A stretch of DNA of 64,000 nucleotides, from the NCBI RefSeq assembly GCF_014596445.1, contig NZ_MECL01000261.1:62001-126000 (forward strand), read 5' to 3'. The position numbers and the translations under genes are program-made. Below, piece after piece: positions 1-9,065 of the stretch. This DNA comes from Streptomyces sp. CBMA29 (GTDB taxonomy: Bacteria; Actinomycetota; Actinomycetes; Streptomycetales; Streptomycetaceae). The notes under the pieces were generated by a model, which searched no databases, had not been told where the DNA came from, and saw only the letters and a list, made by a program, of their open reading frames with translations. Every line of letters starts with the position of its first letter. Position 1 is the first letter of the stretch.

Positions 1-657
1 GGCCGAGACCCGTACGGTCGTGCTGCCCGCGGACACCGTGCGGTACGGAGTCGACGTCGGGAAGCGCAGCGAACCCTGGTCCTGCGCGGCCAGCTGGACC
101 GCGACGGCGGGCTGGCTGAGCGACGCCTGGATGACCCGTACCGCGGCCTGACCCTGCGGGGCCGACAACTGGTCGGACAGCGTGCGCAGTTGGAGCGCGG
201 AGTTGGGACCGAGCCCGGCGACGGTGTACGCGCGGCCCTCGACGACCCGCACGGTCGAGGAGATGACCGGCGACACCGACGCCGGGTCGCCCGCCTTGCG
301 CATCGCCACCGTGTACTGGCCGGTGGCGACCGACTCGTACGGCGAAGCGTGCCCGTACGACACGCTCTTGAGGACCATCGCGGCCTTCGATCCGCCGAAG
401 GGGTAGAGGTAGACGTCCACCGGCGGCGTACCGGGCGAGAAGTGCGCCAGCCGCAGCCAGCCGCCGGACCAGGCGGGAGCCGCCGACGCACCGGCCGCGG
501 CCGGGCCCGCCAGGACGGCGGCGCTGAGCGTGAGGACGGCGGCGGCGCCGAGCGCGGCGGACCGCGAAGAGTGCCGGGACGACGGCTTGGACGACGGCCG
601 GGGCGACGGTCTGGCCGACGAGCCGGTGCGCGCGGTCGCCCGCGGGAAAAGCCTCAT
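1..657 (-). CDS. Secreted DUF4397 domain protein (3' end outside window)
   Basis: The frame opens with ATG at 655-657 behind an AAGGAC ribosome site and runs off the window start, so 219 codons are visible. The N-terminus is a long basic, Ser/Pro-rich lead followed by a hydrophobic stretch (AAAVLTLSAAVLAG) ending in Ala-rich residues, which fits a Sec signal peptide. The mature part begins with WLRLAHFSPGTPPVDVYLYP and continues through a beta-rich repeat (YESVATGQYTVAMRKAGD). This is the typical start of a DUF4397 domain, a cell-surface or secreted beta-sandwich family of unknown role. A one-pass membrane protein lies just upstream on the same strand. Identity at family level is fairly sure; function is unknown. 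Confidence 0.8.
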   Translation of the reverse strand, partial: MRLFPRATARTGSSARPSPRPSSKPSSRHSSRSAALGAAAVLTLSAAVLAGPAAAGASAAPAWSGGWLRLAHFSPGTPPVDVYLYPFGGSKAAMVLKSVSYGHASPYESVATGQYTVAMRKAGDPASVSPVISSTVRVVEGRAYTVAGLGPNSALQLRTLSDQLSAPQGQAAVRVIQASLSQPAVAVQLAAQDQGSLRFPTSTPYRTVSAGSTTVRVSA

Positions 658-803
658 GCGAAGTCCTTCTGCTGACGGGCGGATGCGCCGATTGGCTCGG
701 CGTCCAGGGTCGGGTCGGGGTCCGGGCCGGGATCGGCTTCGGCGTTCACGGTCGGGGTTCTGGCCGGGCCGGGAGGGCGGGCCGGACGGGTGCGATACGG
801 CGT

Positions 804-2123
804 TCACGACGCTGAGTCGGCGCTGACGAGGCCGTCCGGGGCGGGCTGGTCGTACAGCACGGTCAGGACGGCGGGGGTTCCGGCGCCGCCGGTACGGGCG
901 GCGGTCCGCAGCGGCCGGTAGGGCGGTTGCTGGGCGTCGATCAGAGCGCGCAGCGCGGTGGCGGGCGGTCCGCTCCCCGTGGCCGGGGCGCCGTCCACGC
1001 GCGAGATCGCCACGCCGCCGCGCGGGATGTCGGCGCCGGCGCCCGGCGCGGGCGCGTCGAAGGACGTGACGGTGAGGGTGTGGCCGCTGCTGAGGACGGC
1101 GAGCAACGCGCAGACGCGCAGGTCGACATGACCGCCCGTCAGGAGCGCGCGCGTGCCGCCCTGGAAGGTGATCCGCTTGTTGGCGGCGAGCGCCGCCCCC
1201 GAGAAGCGGCGCTCCTCGCGGTCCGCGGCGGCCACCCGCTCGTACGCCGTACGCCCGGCGTGGGCGACCGGTAGCACCTCGGCGCGCTGCGCGTCGGCCG
1301 CCGCGTCGGTCCCGCTGCCGTCACCTGCCCCGGTCCCGTCACCCGCCCCCGTCCCGTCACCCGCGCTCCCGCCGAACACGGCGAGCGGCTGCGGGCCGGT
1401 CAGATCCCGTAGCGCGTCCCCCGCCATCGCGCGCAACGGGCCGGTGACGACGGCGACATCGGCGCCGAGCAGCTGTTGCGGAGAGGAGGTGACGGTGAGC
1501 GTGGAGCCCGCGGGGAAGCCGTGCGACACGAGCGCGGCGCATACGGCGACGTCGCAGGCGACGACACGGGTGGGGCCGATGTGCGCGGCGACCCAGGTCG
1601 CGACGGCGTCGCGGATCGGCGGCGGCGTGGACGGCGAGGCCGACGTGGATGACGATGACGGTCCGGGCTCGGACGCCTTCGGGCCGACGGCCGCCGTCGG
1701 CCGGTCGGAGCCCTCGGTCCCGGTCCCGGTCCCGGAGCCGCTCCGATCGCGCAGGACGACCACGGCCGCCGCGGACACCACCGCCAGGACGAGCACGGTG
1801 ACCGCGAGCGCGCGGCCCCGGTGCCGTCGGGCGGCCTGTTCGCCGGGCGCGGCCGGCGCCTTCGGCTTCAGCCCGAGGTGGCGCCGGACGAAGGACCGCA
1901 GGGTGTTCCAGTAGATCCGGAGCCAGGACGGCTCGTCGGGGCCGCCGGGTCTGGGAGGTTCACCAGGCTCCGACGGCCCCCCGCCCCCGGACGGTCCCGC
2001 GGCCTTCCCCTCCCGGGCCGCGGGTTCGAGCCCCGGCACCAGGCCGGGCGGCATGCCGAGCGCCGGTCCCGGCGGCCGTGGCCGCCGTACCGGTGTGCGG
2101 GGCTCGAAGAAGTTCTGCGACAT
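804..2123 (-). CDS. One-pass membrane protein of unknown function, Pro-rich cytoplasmic tail
   Basis: This 439-residue protein starts at ATG 2121-2123. Residues 1-100 are Pro/Gly/Arg-rich and probably cytoplasmic. Residues about 105-125 (ALAVTVLVLAVVSAAAVVVL) form one membrane helix, so the remaining ~310 residues should be outside the cell. The outer part starts with a Ser/Thr/Pro linker and then alternating beta/alpha segments (VVACDVAVCAALVSHGFPAG). It contains a Gly/Asp repeat (GDGTGAGDGTGAGDGSG) encoded by tandem DNA around 1319-1368. It precedes the DUF4397 gene on the same strand with 146 bases between, so they may share a transcript. I do not recognise a named family. Confidence 0.7.
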   Translation of the reverse strand: MSQNFFEPRTPVRRPRPPGPALGMPPGLVPGLEPAAREGKAAGPSGGGGPSEPGEPPRPGGPDEPSWLRIYWNTLRSFVRRHLGLKPKAPAAPGEQAARRHRGRALAVTVLVLAVVSAAAVVVLRDRSGSGTGTGTEGSDRPTAAVGPKASEPGPSSSSTSASPSTPPPIRDAVATWVAAHIGPTRVVACDVAVCAALVSHGFPAGSTLTVTSSPQQLLGADVAVVTGPLRAMAGDALRDLTGPQPLAVFGGSAGDGTGAGDGTGAGDGSGTDAAADAQRAEVLPVAHAGRTAYERVAAADREERRFSGAALAANKRITFQGGTRALLTGGHVDLRVCALLAVLSSGHTLTVTSFDAPAPGAGADIPRGGVAISRVDGAPATGSGPPATALRALIDAQQPPYRPLRTAARTGGAGTPAVLTVLYDQPAPDGLVSADSAS

Positions 2124-2453
2124 GAACCACTCACGGGATGGAAGGGGAACGCCGCCCGCGCGGCGGTGACGACCGCCGCCCGGACGACCGGGACCGGGGC
2201 GCCACGGGCTGTTGCCCGCGTCCGCGAATTCGGCATCCCCCCTGAGGAAGCCGCCTCCGCAGTGCCTCGGCGCGAAAGGAATCCAGCCCGAATATCAGCA
2301 CACTTGAGCGAAGCTGACAAGCCCTCTCACTTTCCGTTCAATCTCGAACACAGAGTGAATCCCGAATATGCCTGGGGCGATCAAATGTGCTGGTCAGTGC
2401 GGTGATCATGACGATGATCGTTAAGATGATCCTTTTACTCGCGAGTAATTCAC
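2124..2453. other. Intergenic, 330 bases, AT-richer than surroundings
   Basis: No gene is supported here. The stretch from about 2290 to 2560 is clearly less GC-rich than the rest of the window. It holds a 6-4-6 inverted repeat (GATCAT/ATGATC, 2404-2419) and a perfect 14-base palindrome TTACTCGCGAGTAA at 2435-2448, both candidate operators. Because the gene at 804-2123 reads leftwards from here, this is its promoter region. The doubtful C-terminal tail of the DeoR-type gene runs into its right edge. Confidence 0.5.
2435..2448. promoter_or_regulatory. Perfect 14-base palindrome, candidate operator
   Basis: TTACTCGCGAGTAA is perfectly self-complementary and lies just beyond the stop codon of the DeoR-type gene, in an AT-rich stretch. 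A second inverted repeat lies 16 bases to the left (2404-2419). Such symmetry suits a dimeric repressor, but no regulator can be assigned from sequence alone. Confidence 0.4.
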
Positions 2454-3434
2454 TCACGCACCACAAAGCCCAGTGGACGCATTCCGGTATTCGGGCACGA
2501 CAAATTCCGGACCGGGGCTGAATTGGCAGAAATTCAGCAGATCCCGCAGTCCGGAAACGACACCTCCACAGCTCAGTGGAGGTAAGCGGCAGGCCCGGTC
2601 CTTCCCGTACGACGACCACACGGAGACGCTCTCCTGCCCCGTATTCGGAGCCGCTCCGGCCGCGGATGGGTCGCAGGCCAGGATCAGTCGGGGGACGTGC
2701 TCGCCGAGCGGACTCCGGGCCTCCGCGCCGAGGGAGCTGTCGGTGATCACGGCGTCCGCCTGATCGAGACGGGCGACCGGGGCGGCCCCGGTACGGCCCC
2801 AGGCGGTGCGGTCGGCGAGCACGACGGTGCGCCGTGCGGCGGCGATCAGGGCCCGCCCGATGTCGGCCTCCGGCTCGCTCGCGGCGGTGAACCGGCCTGC
2901 TTGGACGCCGTGCGCGGCCAGGAACACCGTGTCCACGTGCAGCGACTCGATCGTGGCCAGCGTCAGGGCGCCGACGTGGCCGTTACGGGTGCTGATGCCG
3001 CCGACGACGATGTGCTCGCGGTGCCGGGCGCCGCGCAGGGCGTCGGCGACCGGCAGCGAGGTCGTGACGACGGTGAGGTCGGGGACCTTCGTCAGCGCCC
3101 GCGCCAGCGGCAGCGTGCCGGCGCCGCCGGACAGGGCGATCGTCGATCCCGGGGTCGCGAGCGTGGCGGCGGTGCGGGCGATGTCGTACGGGCGCGCGCT
3201 GACCTGGGGCGCGCTGACCCGGGGCGCGGTGCTCCGGGGCGCCTTGCGGTCCGGGCCGACCGGCAGCGCCCCGCCGTGCACGCGCCGCAGCACCCCCCGC
3301 TCGTGGAGCGCGGTCAGATCGCGGCGGACCGTCGTCTCGGAGACGCCGAGGGCGCGGGTGAGTTCGAGGTTGCTGGCGCCGCCCTGGCTGCTCACCAGGG
3401 CGGAGATGGCGCGGTGACGTTGGCTGGCGAGCAT
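2454..3434 (-). CDS. DeoR-family transcriptional regulator with anomalous C-terminal tail
   Basis: The N-terminus is a DeoR winged helix (QRHRAISALVSSQGGASNLE, then VSETTVRRDLTALHERGVLRR). It is followed by the DeoR sugar-phosphate sensor domain, with ISTRNGHVGALTLATIE and VFLAAHGV. Family members usually end near 255 residues, right after a VPRLILA-like strand. Here the frame continues for about 70 further residues rich in Cys and Ser with relaxed codon use, including a TTA codon at 2583-2585. That tail covers the AT-rich DNA at 2454-2660, so the original stop codon was probably lost or frameshifted. The gene lies beside the sugar-uptake locus, whose regulator it may be; the ROK gene at 10788 is the alternative. 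Confidence 0.8.
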   Translation of the reverse strand: MLASQRHRAISALVSSQGGASNLELTRALGVSETTVRRDLTALHERGVLRRVHGGALPVGPDRKAPRSTAPRVSAPQVSARPYDIARTAATLATPGSTIALSGGAGTLPLARALTKVPDLTVVTTSLPVADALRGARHREHIVVGGISTRNGHVGALTLATIESLHVDTVFLAAHGVQAGRFTAASEPEADIGRALIAAARRTVVLADRTAWGRTGAAPVARLDQADAVITDSSLGAEARSPLGEHVPRLILACDPSAAGAAPNTGQESVSVWSSYGKDRACRLPPLSCGGVVSGLRDLLNFCQFSPGPEFVVPEYRNASTGLCGA

Positions 3435-3521
3435 GCGCGGGAACTCCTCGGCGGTACGGGACGGCCGGGGGCGGGACGCGAGCAGGTCCCGCCCCCCGGC
3501 CGGGTGATCAGGGCTTCGCGG

Positions 3522-5552
3522 TCAGCCGACCGTGATCCGGTCGATGTCCGGCGCCCATCCGGAGGGGTTGGCGATCGTGACGGAATTCCCCGTCCCGGCC
3601 GCCAGATTCAGCGTCAGCGTCGCCGTGCCGACCGTGTCCCAGCTCCCGGTGGACGGGAGGCTGACGGAGGTCGCGGCGCCGCCGTTGACGCTGAAGGTGG
3701 CGGTACGGGTCTCGGCGCTGGTGTAGTGGACGGTGACCTGGGCGGACCCGCCCGTACCGCCGTTGACGCCGTTGATCCGCAGCGTCCCGCCGTTGCCGAG
3801 GTAGCCGACCTTCGCGCCGCCCGAGCACGCCGAGCAGGCCGCGACCACCGCGGAGCCGCCGAGCGTGTTGCCGGACGCCTCGGCCTCGTAACTGCCGGAC
3901 GGGGTACCGGAACCCGAGCCCGTGCCGACGGTCATCGCGCCGAGGCCGAGCCAACCGTCCGCGTTCTGGGCGGCGTTGGCGAAGCGCAGCTTCTTGGCGC
4001 TGGAACTCACGCTCTCCAGGGGGTTCTTGACCCGCAGGACGAGCTGGTAGTCGCCGCCGGCCACCGAGGACAGGTCGACGGCGGTCTGGAAGTACTGCGC
4101 GTAGCCGTAGTCGAGGTAGGTGGGGTCGGAGCCGAGGCCCCAGTCGGGGAAGGCGCGGATCTTCTGCGGCATGACGGTGCGCAGGTCCCAGGGGGTGTCC
4201 CAGGTCTTGACGACGGCGCCGCCGCTGTTCTTGAGGCCGAGGGTGACCGTCCACGGGTAGTAGAAGGGCGCGACACCGTCGTTGGTCATCTTCACGCCGA
4301 TGCTGGTCGTGCCGCTGGCGGTGTTCTTGTAGTAGGCGTTGGTGACGCCGAGGTCGTAGCCCATCAGGCGTACGGCCGCGCCGACGTTCGCGTCGGTGGG
4401 GGAGTAGTTCCTGCTGCCCTCGTTGATCTTCCATGTGGTGTGCTCCAGTTCGAGGCACGCCTTGATGTCGTCGACCTGGCCCGAGCCGCCCGGCCAGGAG
4501 GAGAAGGCGGAGGACTGGATCTCGGGGCGCACCTCACCGCCCATCGAGTCGGTGATCCATTTGTTCTCCACGCCTTCGTTCAGGGCGAGTTGGAGCTGCG
4601 AGTAGTCGGCGCCGCCGAGCGACTGCGGCAGCGTGACGCCGGCGAGCGGGCTGCCTTCGCGGTAGCAGAACGAGTCGTCGTGGTAGCCGACGTCGAGGCT
4701 GTTCGCGGCGCCGCCGCCGGAGGTCGGGTAGCGCACCTCCAGCTTGGTCTTCTGGAACGCGTTGTCGTAGTCCTGGATGATCCGCGCCGCGTGCGCGTCG
4801 GTGGGCATGTAGTTCGGGTAGCTGTCGCCGCTCGTGTCGGTGTCGTACGGCCAGGTGTGCCACTCGCCCCACAGGCCGACCAGGCCGAGGTTGATGAAGC
4901 CGATGCGCGGGTCGCCGTCGTAGCGCGCGCCGTACGCGGCGATGAACGTGCCGAGCGCGTCGAGCAGATACGGGCTGTCGTAGTCGGGGCTGGTGGTGCC
5001 CCAGTACGCGTTCGTGCGGTACGTGACGTGTCCGTCGAAGCAGTGCGGGATCGCGTTGCCGGGGTGGGTGCCGGTGCCGCCCGGGTACTCGATGTAGAAG
5101 CGGATCGCGGCCTGGTTGCCGTACGAGGCGATCTCGTTGAGCGCGTTGTCCAGCACGCTCCAGTTGAACGTGGAGCAGTTGTTCGGGTCGGTCATGACCT
5201 CGGACAGGCCGAAGTAGCTCCATTGCAGCGAGTGCGGGTAGCCCGTGTTCTCGTCACCGCCCGCGGAGTAGTAGGTCGCGAAGCCCTTGAGCGGGTTGTC
5301 CAGCGCGCCGGGCGCCGCCGTCAACGGGTGGGCCTGCAACGAGGGATCGGGAGTCGACGGGGGCGCCGGCCGGGCGGGGGCGCCGTGCGGTACGACGGCG
5401 GCGGCCGTGGTCGGCCGCGCGGCCGAGGTGTTCGCGGTGCCGGGGCTCGCGGTCGCGGGACTCGCCGGAAGTACCAGGAACGCGATGCCGAACACGGCGG
5501 CGCACAGGGCGATCACCGTCGTCGTCCGGCGTCGTGGTGGGGGGTTGCGCAT
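3522..5552 (-). CDS. Secreted DUF4832 protein with C-terminal carbohydrate-binding module
   Basis: The start at ATG 5550-5552 is chosen because AGAGGAGG lies just upstream and the next residues form a clean signal peptide (basic MRNPPPRRRTTT, then VIALCAAVFGIAFLVLPASPATAS). The frame stays open further upstream, but without a ribosome site. The product is 676 residues. The central part begins NPLKGFATYYS and carries LGLVGLWGEWHTWP and the YARYDGDPRIGFI-type strand-helix pattern of DUF4874/DUF4832 proteins, a TIM-barrel glycosidase-like fold. The C-terminal ~125 residues (YEAEASGNTLGG ... ending APDIDRITVG) are a CBM6/35-type module. It is divergent from the sugar ABC importer and probably binds or cleaves the polysaccharide that feeds it. 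Catalytic activity is not proven for the family. Confidence 0.85.
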   Translation of the reverse strand: MRNPPPRRRTTTVIALCAAVFGIAFLVLPASPATASPGTANTSAARPTTAAAVVPHGAPARPAPPSTPDPSLQAHPLTAAPGALDNPLKGFATYYSAGGDENTGYPHSLQWSYFGLSEVMTDPNNCSTFNWSVLDNALNEIASYGNQAAIRFYIEYPGGTGTHPGNAIPHCFDGHVTYRTNAYWGTTSPDYDSPYLLDALGTFIAAYGARYDGDPRIGFINLGLVGLWGEWHTWPYDTDTSGDSYPNYMPTDAHAARIIQDYDNAFQKTKLEVRYPTSGGGAANSLDVGYHDDSFCYREGSPLAGVTLPQSLGGADYSQLQLALNEGVENKWITDSMGGEVRPEIQSSAFSSWPGGSGQVDDIKACLELEHTTWKINEGSRNYSPTDANVGAAVRLMGYDLGVTNAYYKNTASGTTSIGVKMTNDGVAPFYYPWTVTLGLKNSGGAVVKTWDTPWDLRTVMPQKIRAFPDWGLGSDPTYLDYGYAQYFQTAVDLSSVAGGDYQLVLRVKNPLESVSSSAKKLRFANAAQNADGWLGLGAMTVGTGSGSGTPSGSYEAEASGNTLGGSAVVAACSACSGGAKVGYLGNGGTLRINGVNGGTGGSAQVTVHYTSAETRTATFSVNGGAATSVSLPSTGSWDTVGTATLTLNLAAGTGNSVTIANPSGWAPDIDRITVG

Positions 5553-5695
5553 GGGTCTGCCTCCTCTTGCACAAGTAGGGGGATACGCAGAGGTGTTGAC
5601 AAAATTTCGAAGAGCTTCATCATTATTGAAGTGCAGTCGCCCTGTGGCAAGGGTCACATCCATGATCGATTCAACGGACGGAAGAGTGAGGTCAG
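5553..5695. promoter_or_regulatory. Divergent promoter/operator region of the sugar locus
   Basis: A TTGACA hexamer (5596-5601) is followed after 19 bases by CATTAT (5621-5626), a plausible housekeeping promoter reading towards the importer genes. Overlapping it are two inverted repeats: GAAG-AG-CTTC (5609-5618) and CTTCA-TCATTAT-TGAAG (5615-5631). They lie where a repressor would block the importer promoter and possibly the divergent secreted-protein gene. The DeoR-type or the ROK regulator are the obvious candidates. Confidence 0.45.
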
Positions 5696-6646
5696 ATGGC
5701 CGCACTGACGGGCTGGGCAACCGGCCGCGCGGCGGACGAGGGCGCCGAAGGGCGGGCCGCCGCCACCCGAAGACCCCGACGCCGACGCGATGACCGGCGC
5801 GTCGCACCGCTGTTCATCGCGCCGGTCCTGATCGGCTTCGCCGTCTTCTACGTGTATCCGACGGTCCGCGGCGTCTGGTTCTCGCTGACGGACTACAGCC
5901 TGCTCAACTCGCCCTCGTACGTGGGCACCGAGAACTACTCGCACCTGCTGCACGACGACCAGTTCTGGAACGCGCTGAAGGTCACCGGCTACTACGTGGT
6001 CATCAACATCGTGTCCCAGACCGTCATCGCGCTCGGACTCGCCGCGCTCATGCACCGGTTGACCCGCTCGGCCGTCCTGCGCGCGACCCTGCTCCTGCCC
6101 TGGCTGGTCCCCAACGTCACCGTCGGACTGCTGTGGGCCTGGCTGCTGGACGCCAACCTCGGCTTTGCCAACCACCTGCTGCACTCACTCGGCTTCGGCG
6201 GTGTCTCCTTCTACTCCCCGACCTGGGCGATGCCGTCCGTGGCCCTGGTCAACACCTGGGCGTACACCGGCTACACGGCGCTGCTGCTCTACGCGGGCAT
6301 GCTCCAGATTCCGCAGGACCTGTACGAGAGCGCGCTCATCGACGGCGCGGGCGAGATCCGGATGTTCCGGCGCGTCACGCTGCCGCTGCTGCGCCCGATC
6401 CTCGCGCTCGTCCTCGTCGTCTCGCTGATCGGTTCGTTCCAGATCTTCGACACGGTCGCGGTGGTCTACCGGGGCTCGCCCATCCCGGCCACCCGCGTCA
6501 TCTACTTCTACATCTACCAACAGGCGTTCAGCTTCTTCCACATGGGATACGCCTCCGCCGTCGCGATGGTGCTCGTCGTCATCCTCGGCCTGCTCACCTT
6601 CGTGCAACTGCGTCTGCTGCGCGCCTCGCACTCCGATCTCGGCTGA
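5696..6646 (+). CDS. Sugar ABC transporter permease, MalF/UgpA type
   Basis: This 316-residue protein starts at ATG 5696 behind GTGAGG. After a basic cytoplasmic lead the first helix is PLFIAPVLIGFAVFYVYP, and five more follow. The EAA loop appears as YESALIDGAGEIRMFRRVTLPLLRPI, the site that docks the transporter ATPase. This architecture is the first permease of carbohydrate-uptake type-1 importers. The second permease follows after 32 bases, then the binding lipoprotein. No ATPase gene is present; Streptomyces commonly uses one shared MsiK ATPase for such importers, so that is expected rather than a defect. Substrate is probably an oligosaccharide containing galactose, judging by the downstream galactosidase. 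Confidence 0.93.
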   Translation: MAALTGWATGRAADEGAEGRAAATRRPRRRRDDRRVAPLFIAPVLIGFAVFYVYPTVRGVWFSLTDYSLLNSPSYVGTENYSHLLHDDQFWNALKVTGYYVVINIVSQTVIALGLAALMHRLTRSAVLRATLLLPWLVPNVTVGLLWAWLLDANLGFANHLLHSLGFGGVSFYSPTWAMPSVALVNTWAYTGYTALLLYAGMLQIPQDLYESALIDGAGEIRMFRRVTLPLLRPILALVLVVSLIGSFQIFDTVAVVYRGSPIPATRVIYFYIYQQAFSFFHMGYASAVAMVLVVILGLLTFVQLRLLRASHSDLG

Positions 6647-6678
6647 CCCGACCCGACCTGACGCGACCAGGAGTTCCG

Positions 6679-7611
6679 ATGGCAATCACCAGAGACGTGC
6701 GGGCGGGCGGCCGACCCCGCAGCCGCGTACGGCGGCGCGGCATCGGCATAGGGCGGGGCGTGGCCTGGGCGGTGCTGATCGCCGCCGTCCTGATGACCGT
6801 CTTCCCCTTCTACTGGATGCTGCGCACCGCGCTCACCCCGTCGGCCGACCTGTTCTCGGACGCCGGGTCGCTGTGGCCGCACCACCCGACGCTGATCAAC
6901 TTCCGCCGCGTGCTGGGCATGACCAGCGCGGCGGAGACCCGGGCAGCGGGCGGCTCCGGCGCACAGATCAACTTCCTCATGTACACCCTGAATTCGATCA
7001 TCTACAGCGGGGTGATCGCGATCGTGCAGACCTTCTTCTGCGCGATGGCCGGTTACGCCTTCGCCCGGCTGCGCTTCCCCGGCCGTGACCTGCTCTTCGG
7101 GGTGCTCGTCGCCGCGCTGATGGTCCCGCCGATCTTCACGCTGCTGCCCAACTTCGCGCTGGTGAAGAGCATGGGCCTGATGAACACCTTCGCCGGGCTC
7201 GTCGCGCCCAGCGTGCTGATGACGCCCTTCGCGGTCTTCTTCCTGCGGCAGTTCTTCCTCTCCATCCCCAAGGAGGTGGAGGAGGCCGCCGTGCTCGACG
7301 GGGTCGGCCGGTGGGGCGCCTTCTGGCGGATCATCGTGCCGATGAGCCGCGGCCCGCTCATCACGATCGGGCTGACCACCACGGTCTGGGCGTGGAAGGA
7401 CTTCCTCTGGCCGCTGCTGGTCGGGCGCGGCGAGGACACCCGCGTACTCACCGTGGCGCTCGGTGTGTTCCTCCAGCAGTCGCCCAACACCCAGCCGGAC
7501 TGGACCGGGTTGATGGCCGGCTCCACCCTGTCCGTCCTGCCGGTCCTGATCCTGCTGGTCTTCCTCGGGAAGCGGCTGGTCCAGTCGCTCAACTTCAGCG
7601 GCATCAAGTGA
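6679..7611 (+). CDS. Sugar ABC transporter permease, MalG type
   Basis: ATG 6679 is preferred over upstream openings of the frame because AGGAG lies six bases before it. It gives 310 residues beginning MAITRDVRAGG. The helices include VLIAAVLMTVFPFYWMLRTA and LLFGVLVAALMVPPIFTLLP. The EAA motif is VEEAAVLDGVGRWGAFWRIIVPMS, and the end (VQSLNFSGIK) is the classic MalG-family C-terminus. It partners the upstream permease in the membrane. The 78 bases to the next gene contain a GC-rich self-complementary run (about 7616-7632) that could slow transcription or stabilise the mRNA, as often seen before binding-protein genes. Confidence 0.93.
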   Translation: MAITRDVRAGGRPRSRVRRRGIGIGRGVAWAVLIAAVLMTVFPFYWMLRTALTPSADLFSDAGSLWPHHPTLINFRRVLGMTSAAETRAAGGSGAQINFLMYTLNSIIYSGVIAIVQTFFCAMAGYAFARLRFPGRDLLFGVLVAALMVPPIFTLLPNFALVKSMGLMNTFAGLVAPSVLMTPFAVFFLRQFFLSIPKEVEEAAVLDGVGRWGAFWRIIVPMSRGPLITIGLTTTVWAWKDFLWPLLVGRGEDTRVLTVALGVFLQQSPNTQPDWTGLMAGSTLSVLPVLILLVFLGKRLVQSLNFSGIK

Positions 7612-7689
7612 CCCCGGCGGCCGCCGGCCGCCAACCCCCGTATCGCACCGCCCAGTTCGCTCCACCCGCAACCCCGAAAAGGACACCCC

Positions 7690-9042
7690 ATGAGACATCC
7701 CGCACAGGCCGCGGCGGCGCTGCTCGCCCTCGCGCTCGTCGGCTCCACGGCCGCGTGCAGCGGCAACACCTCGGACGACGCCTCCGGCGGCAGGACGACC
7801 CTCAACTACTGGCTGTGGGACGACAACCAGACCGCCTCGTACCAGGAGTGCGCCGACGCGTTCCACACCGCCAACCCGGACATCACCGTCAAGATCACGC
7901 AGACGGCCTGGGCCCAGTACTGGCAGAATCTGACGACCCAGCTCGCCTCGGGCAGCGCCCCCGACGTGTGGACCGACCACGTCTCGTACTATCCGCAGCT
8001 CGTCACCAGCAACCAGATCCTCGACATCCAGCCGTACGTGGACCGCGACAAGGTCGATCTGACGCAGTATCAGAGCGGTCTCGCCGACCTCTACGCCAAG
8101 GACGGCAAGCGCTACGGGCTGCCCAAGGACTGGGACACGATGGCGCTGGTCTACAACACCACGCTGCTGTCGAAGCAGGGCATCGACGCGGCGGCCCTGG
8201 ACACGCTGACCTGGAATCCTGACGACGGCGGCAGCCTGGAGCAGACCATAGCCAAGGCCACCGTGGACAAGAACGGCCACAACGGCCTCGATCCGGCCTT
8301 CGACAAGAACAGCGTCAAGGTCTACGGCTTCCTGCCGGAGTGGGCCGACGGCTCGCAGGGCCAGAACGGCTGGGGCGACCTCGCGGTGAGCGACGGCTTC
8401 AGCTTCCTGGACAAGAACCCCTGGGGAACCCGCTACAACTACGACGACCCCAAGCTCGCCAAGACCATCGACTGGTTCAAGCACCTGATCGCCAAGGGCT
8501 ACGCGCCGAAGTTCGACAAGCAGTCGACCCTCGGCCGGGACGCCGTGATGGACACGGGCCAGGGCGCGATCACCGTCACCGGCTCGTGGACGATCAACTC
8601 CTACCTCTCGCCGACCGCGAAGCAGAAGTACGCGTTCGCGCCGCTGCCGACCGGCCCGTCCGGCCGTAAGACCGCGATCAACGGACTGTCGGACGCGATC
8701 TTCGCGGGCACCAAGCACAAGGAACAGGCTTGGCAGTGGGCCAAATTCCTCGGGTCGAGCGCCTGCCAGGACCTGGTCGGGAAGAACGCCGTCGTCTTTC
8801 CCGCGCTCAAGGAGGCCAGTGCCAAGTCGCTGGCCGCGCACAAGGCCAAGGGCCAGGACGTGCACGTCTTCACCGACGGGGCCGCCGCGCCCGACGGCAC
8901 CTTCTTCCTGCCGGTCACCGACCACGGCAACGAGATCAGCCAGACCGTCCAGGACGCGATCCAGTCGGCGATCCTCGGCCAGAGCGACACCGCCGCCGCG
9001 CTGAAGAAGGCCAACAGCACGGTCAACGACATGTTCAAGTAG
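7690..9042 (+). CDS. Sugar ABC transporter substrate-binding lipoprotein
   Basis: The 450-residue product starts MRHPAQAAAALLALALVGST and has a lipobox with Cys at residue 24 (STAAC), so it is lipid-anchored on the outer face of the membrane. The mature part opens with TTLNYWLWDDNQTASYQECADAFH, typical of family-1 extracellular sugar-binding proteins, and continues with SGSAPDVWTDHVSYYPQL and TGSWTINSYLSP. GGA-poor spacing is compensated by AAAAGGACA before the ATG. It is the third gene of the importer and delivers substrate to the two permeases. The downstream galactosidase suggests an alpha-galactoside ligand, but the exact sugar cannot be read from sequence. Confidence 0.92.
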   Translation: MRHPAQAAAALLALALVGSTAACSGNTSDDASGGRTTLNYWLWDDNQTASYQECADAFHTANPDITVKITQTAWAQYWQNLTTQLASGSAPDVWTDHVSYYPQLVTSNQILDIQPYVDRDKVDLTQYQSGLADLYAKDGKRYGLPKDWDTMALVYNTTLLSKQGIDAAALDTLTWNPDDGGSLEQTIAKATVDKNGHNGLDPAFDKNSVKVYGFLPEWADGSQGQNGWGDLAVSDGFSFLDKNPWGTRYNYDDPKLAKTIDWFKHLIAKGYAPKFDKQSTLGRDAVMDTGQGAITVTGSWTINSYLSPTAKQKYAFAPLPTGPSGRKTAINGLSDAIFAGTKHKEQAWQWAKFLGSSACQDLVGKNAVVFPALKEASAKSLAAHKAKGQDVHVFTDGAAAPDGTFFLPVTDHGNEISQTVQDAIQSAILGQSDTAAALKKANSTVNDMFK

Positions 9043-9065
9043 CGGCCCCGCCAAGGCGATGCGCG

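Noticed and set aside
2697..5708. A 1003-codon open frame on the plus strand
   Set aside because: It lies antisense to the DeoR-type and DUF4832 genes, is a featureless Arg/Val/Gly-rich translation and has no ribosome site; an artefact of very high GC.
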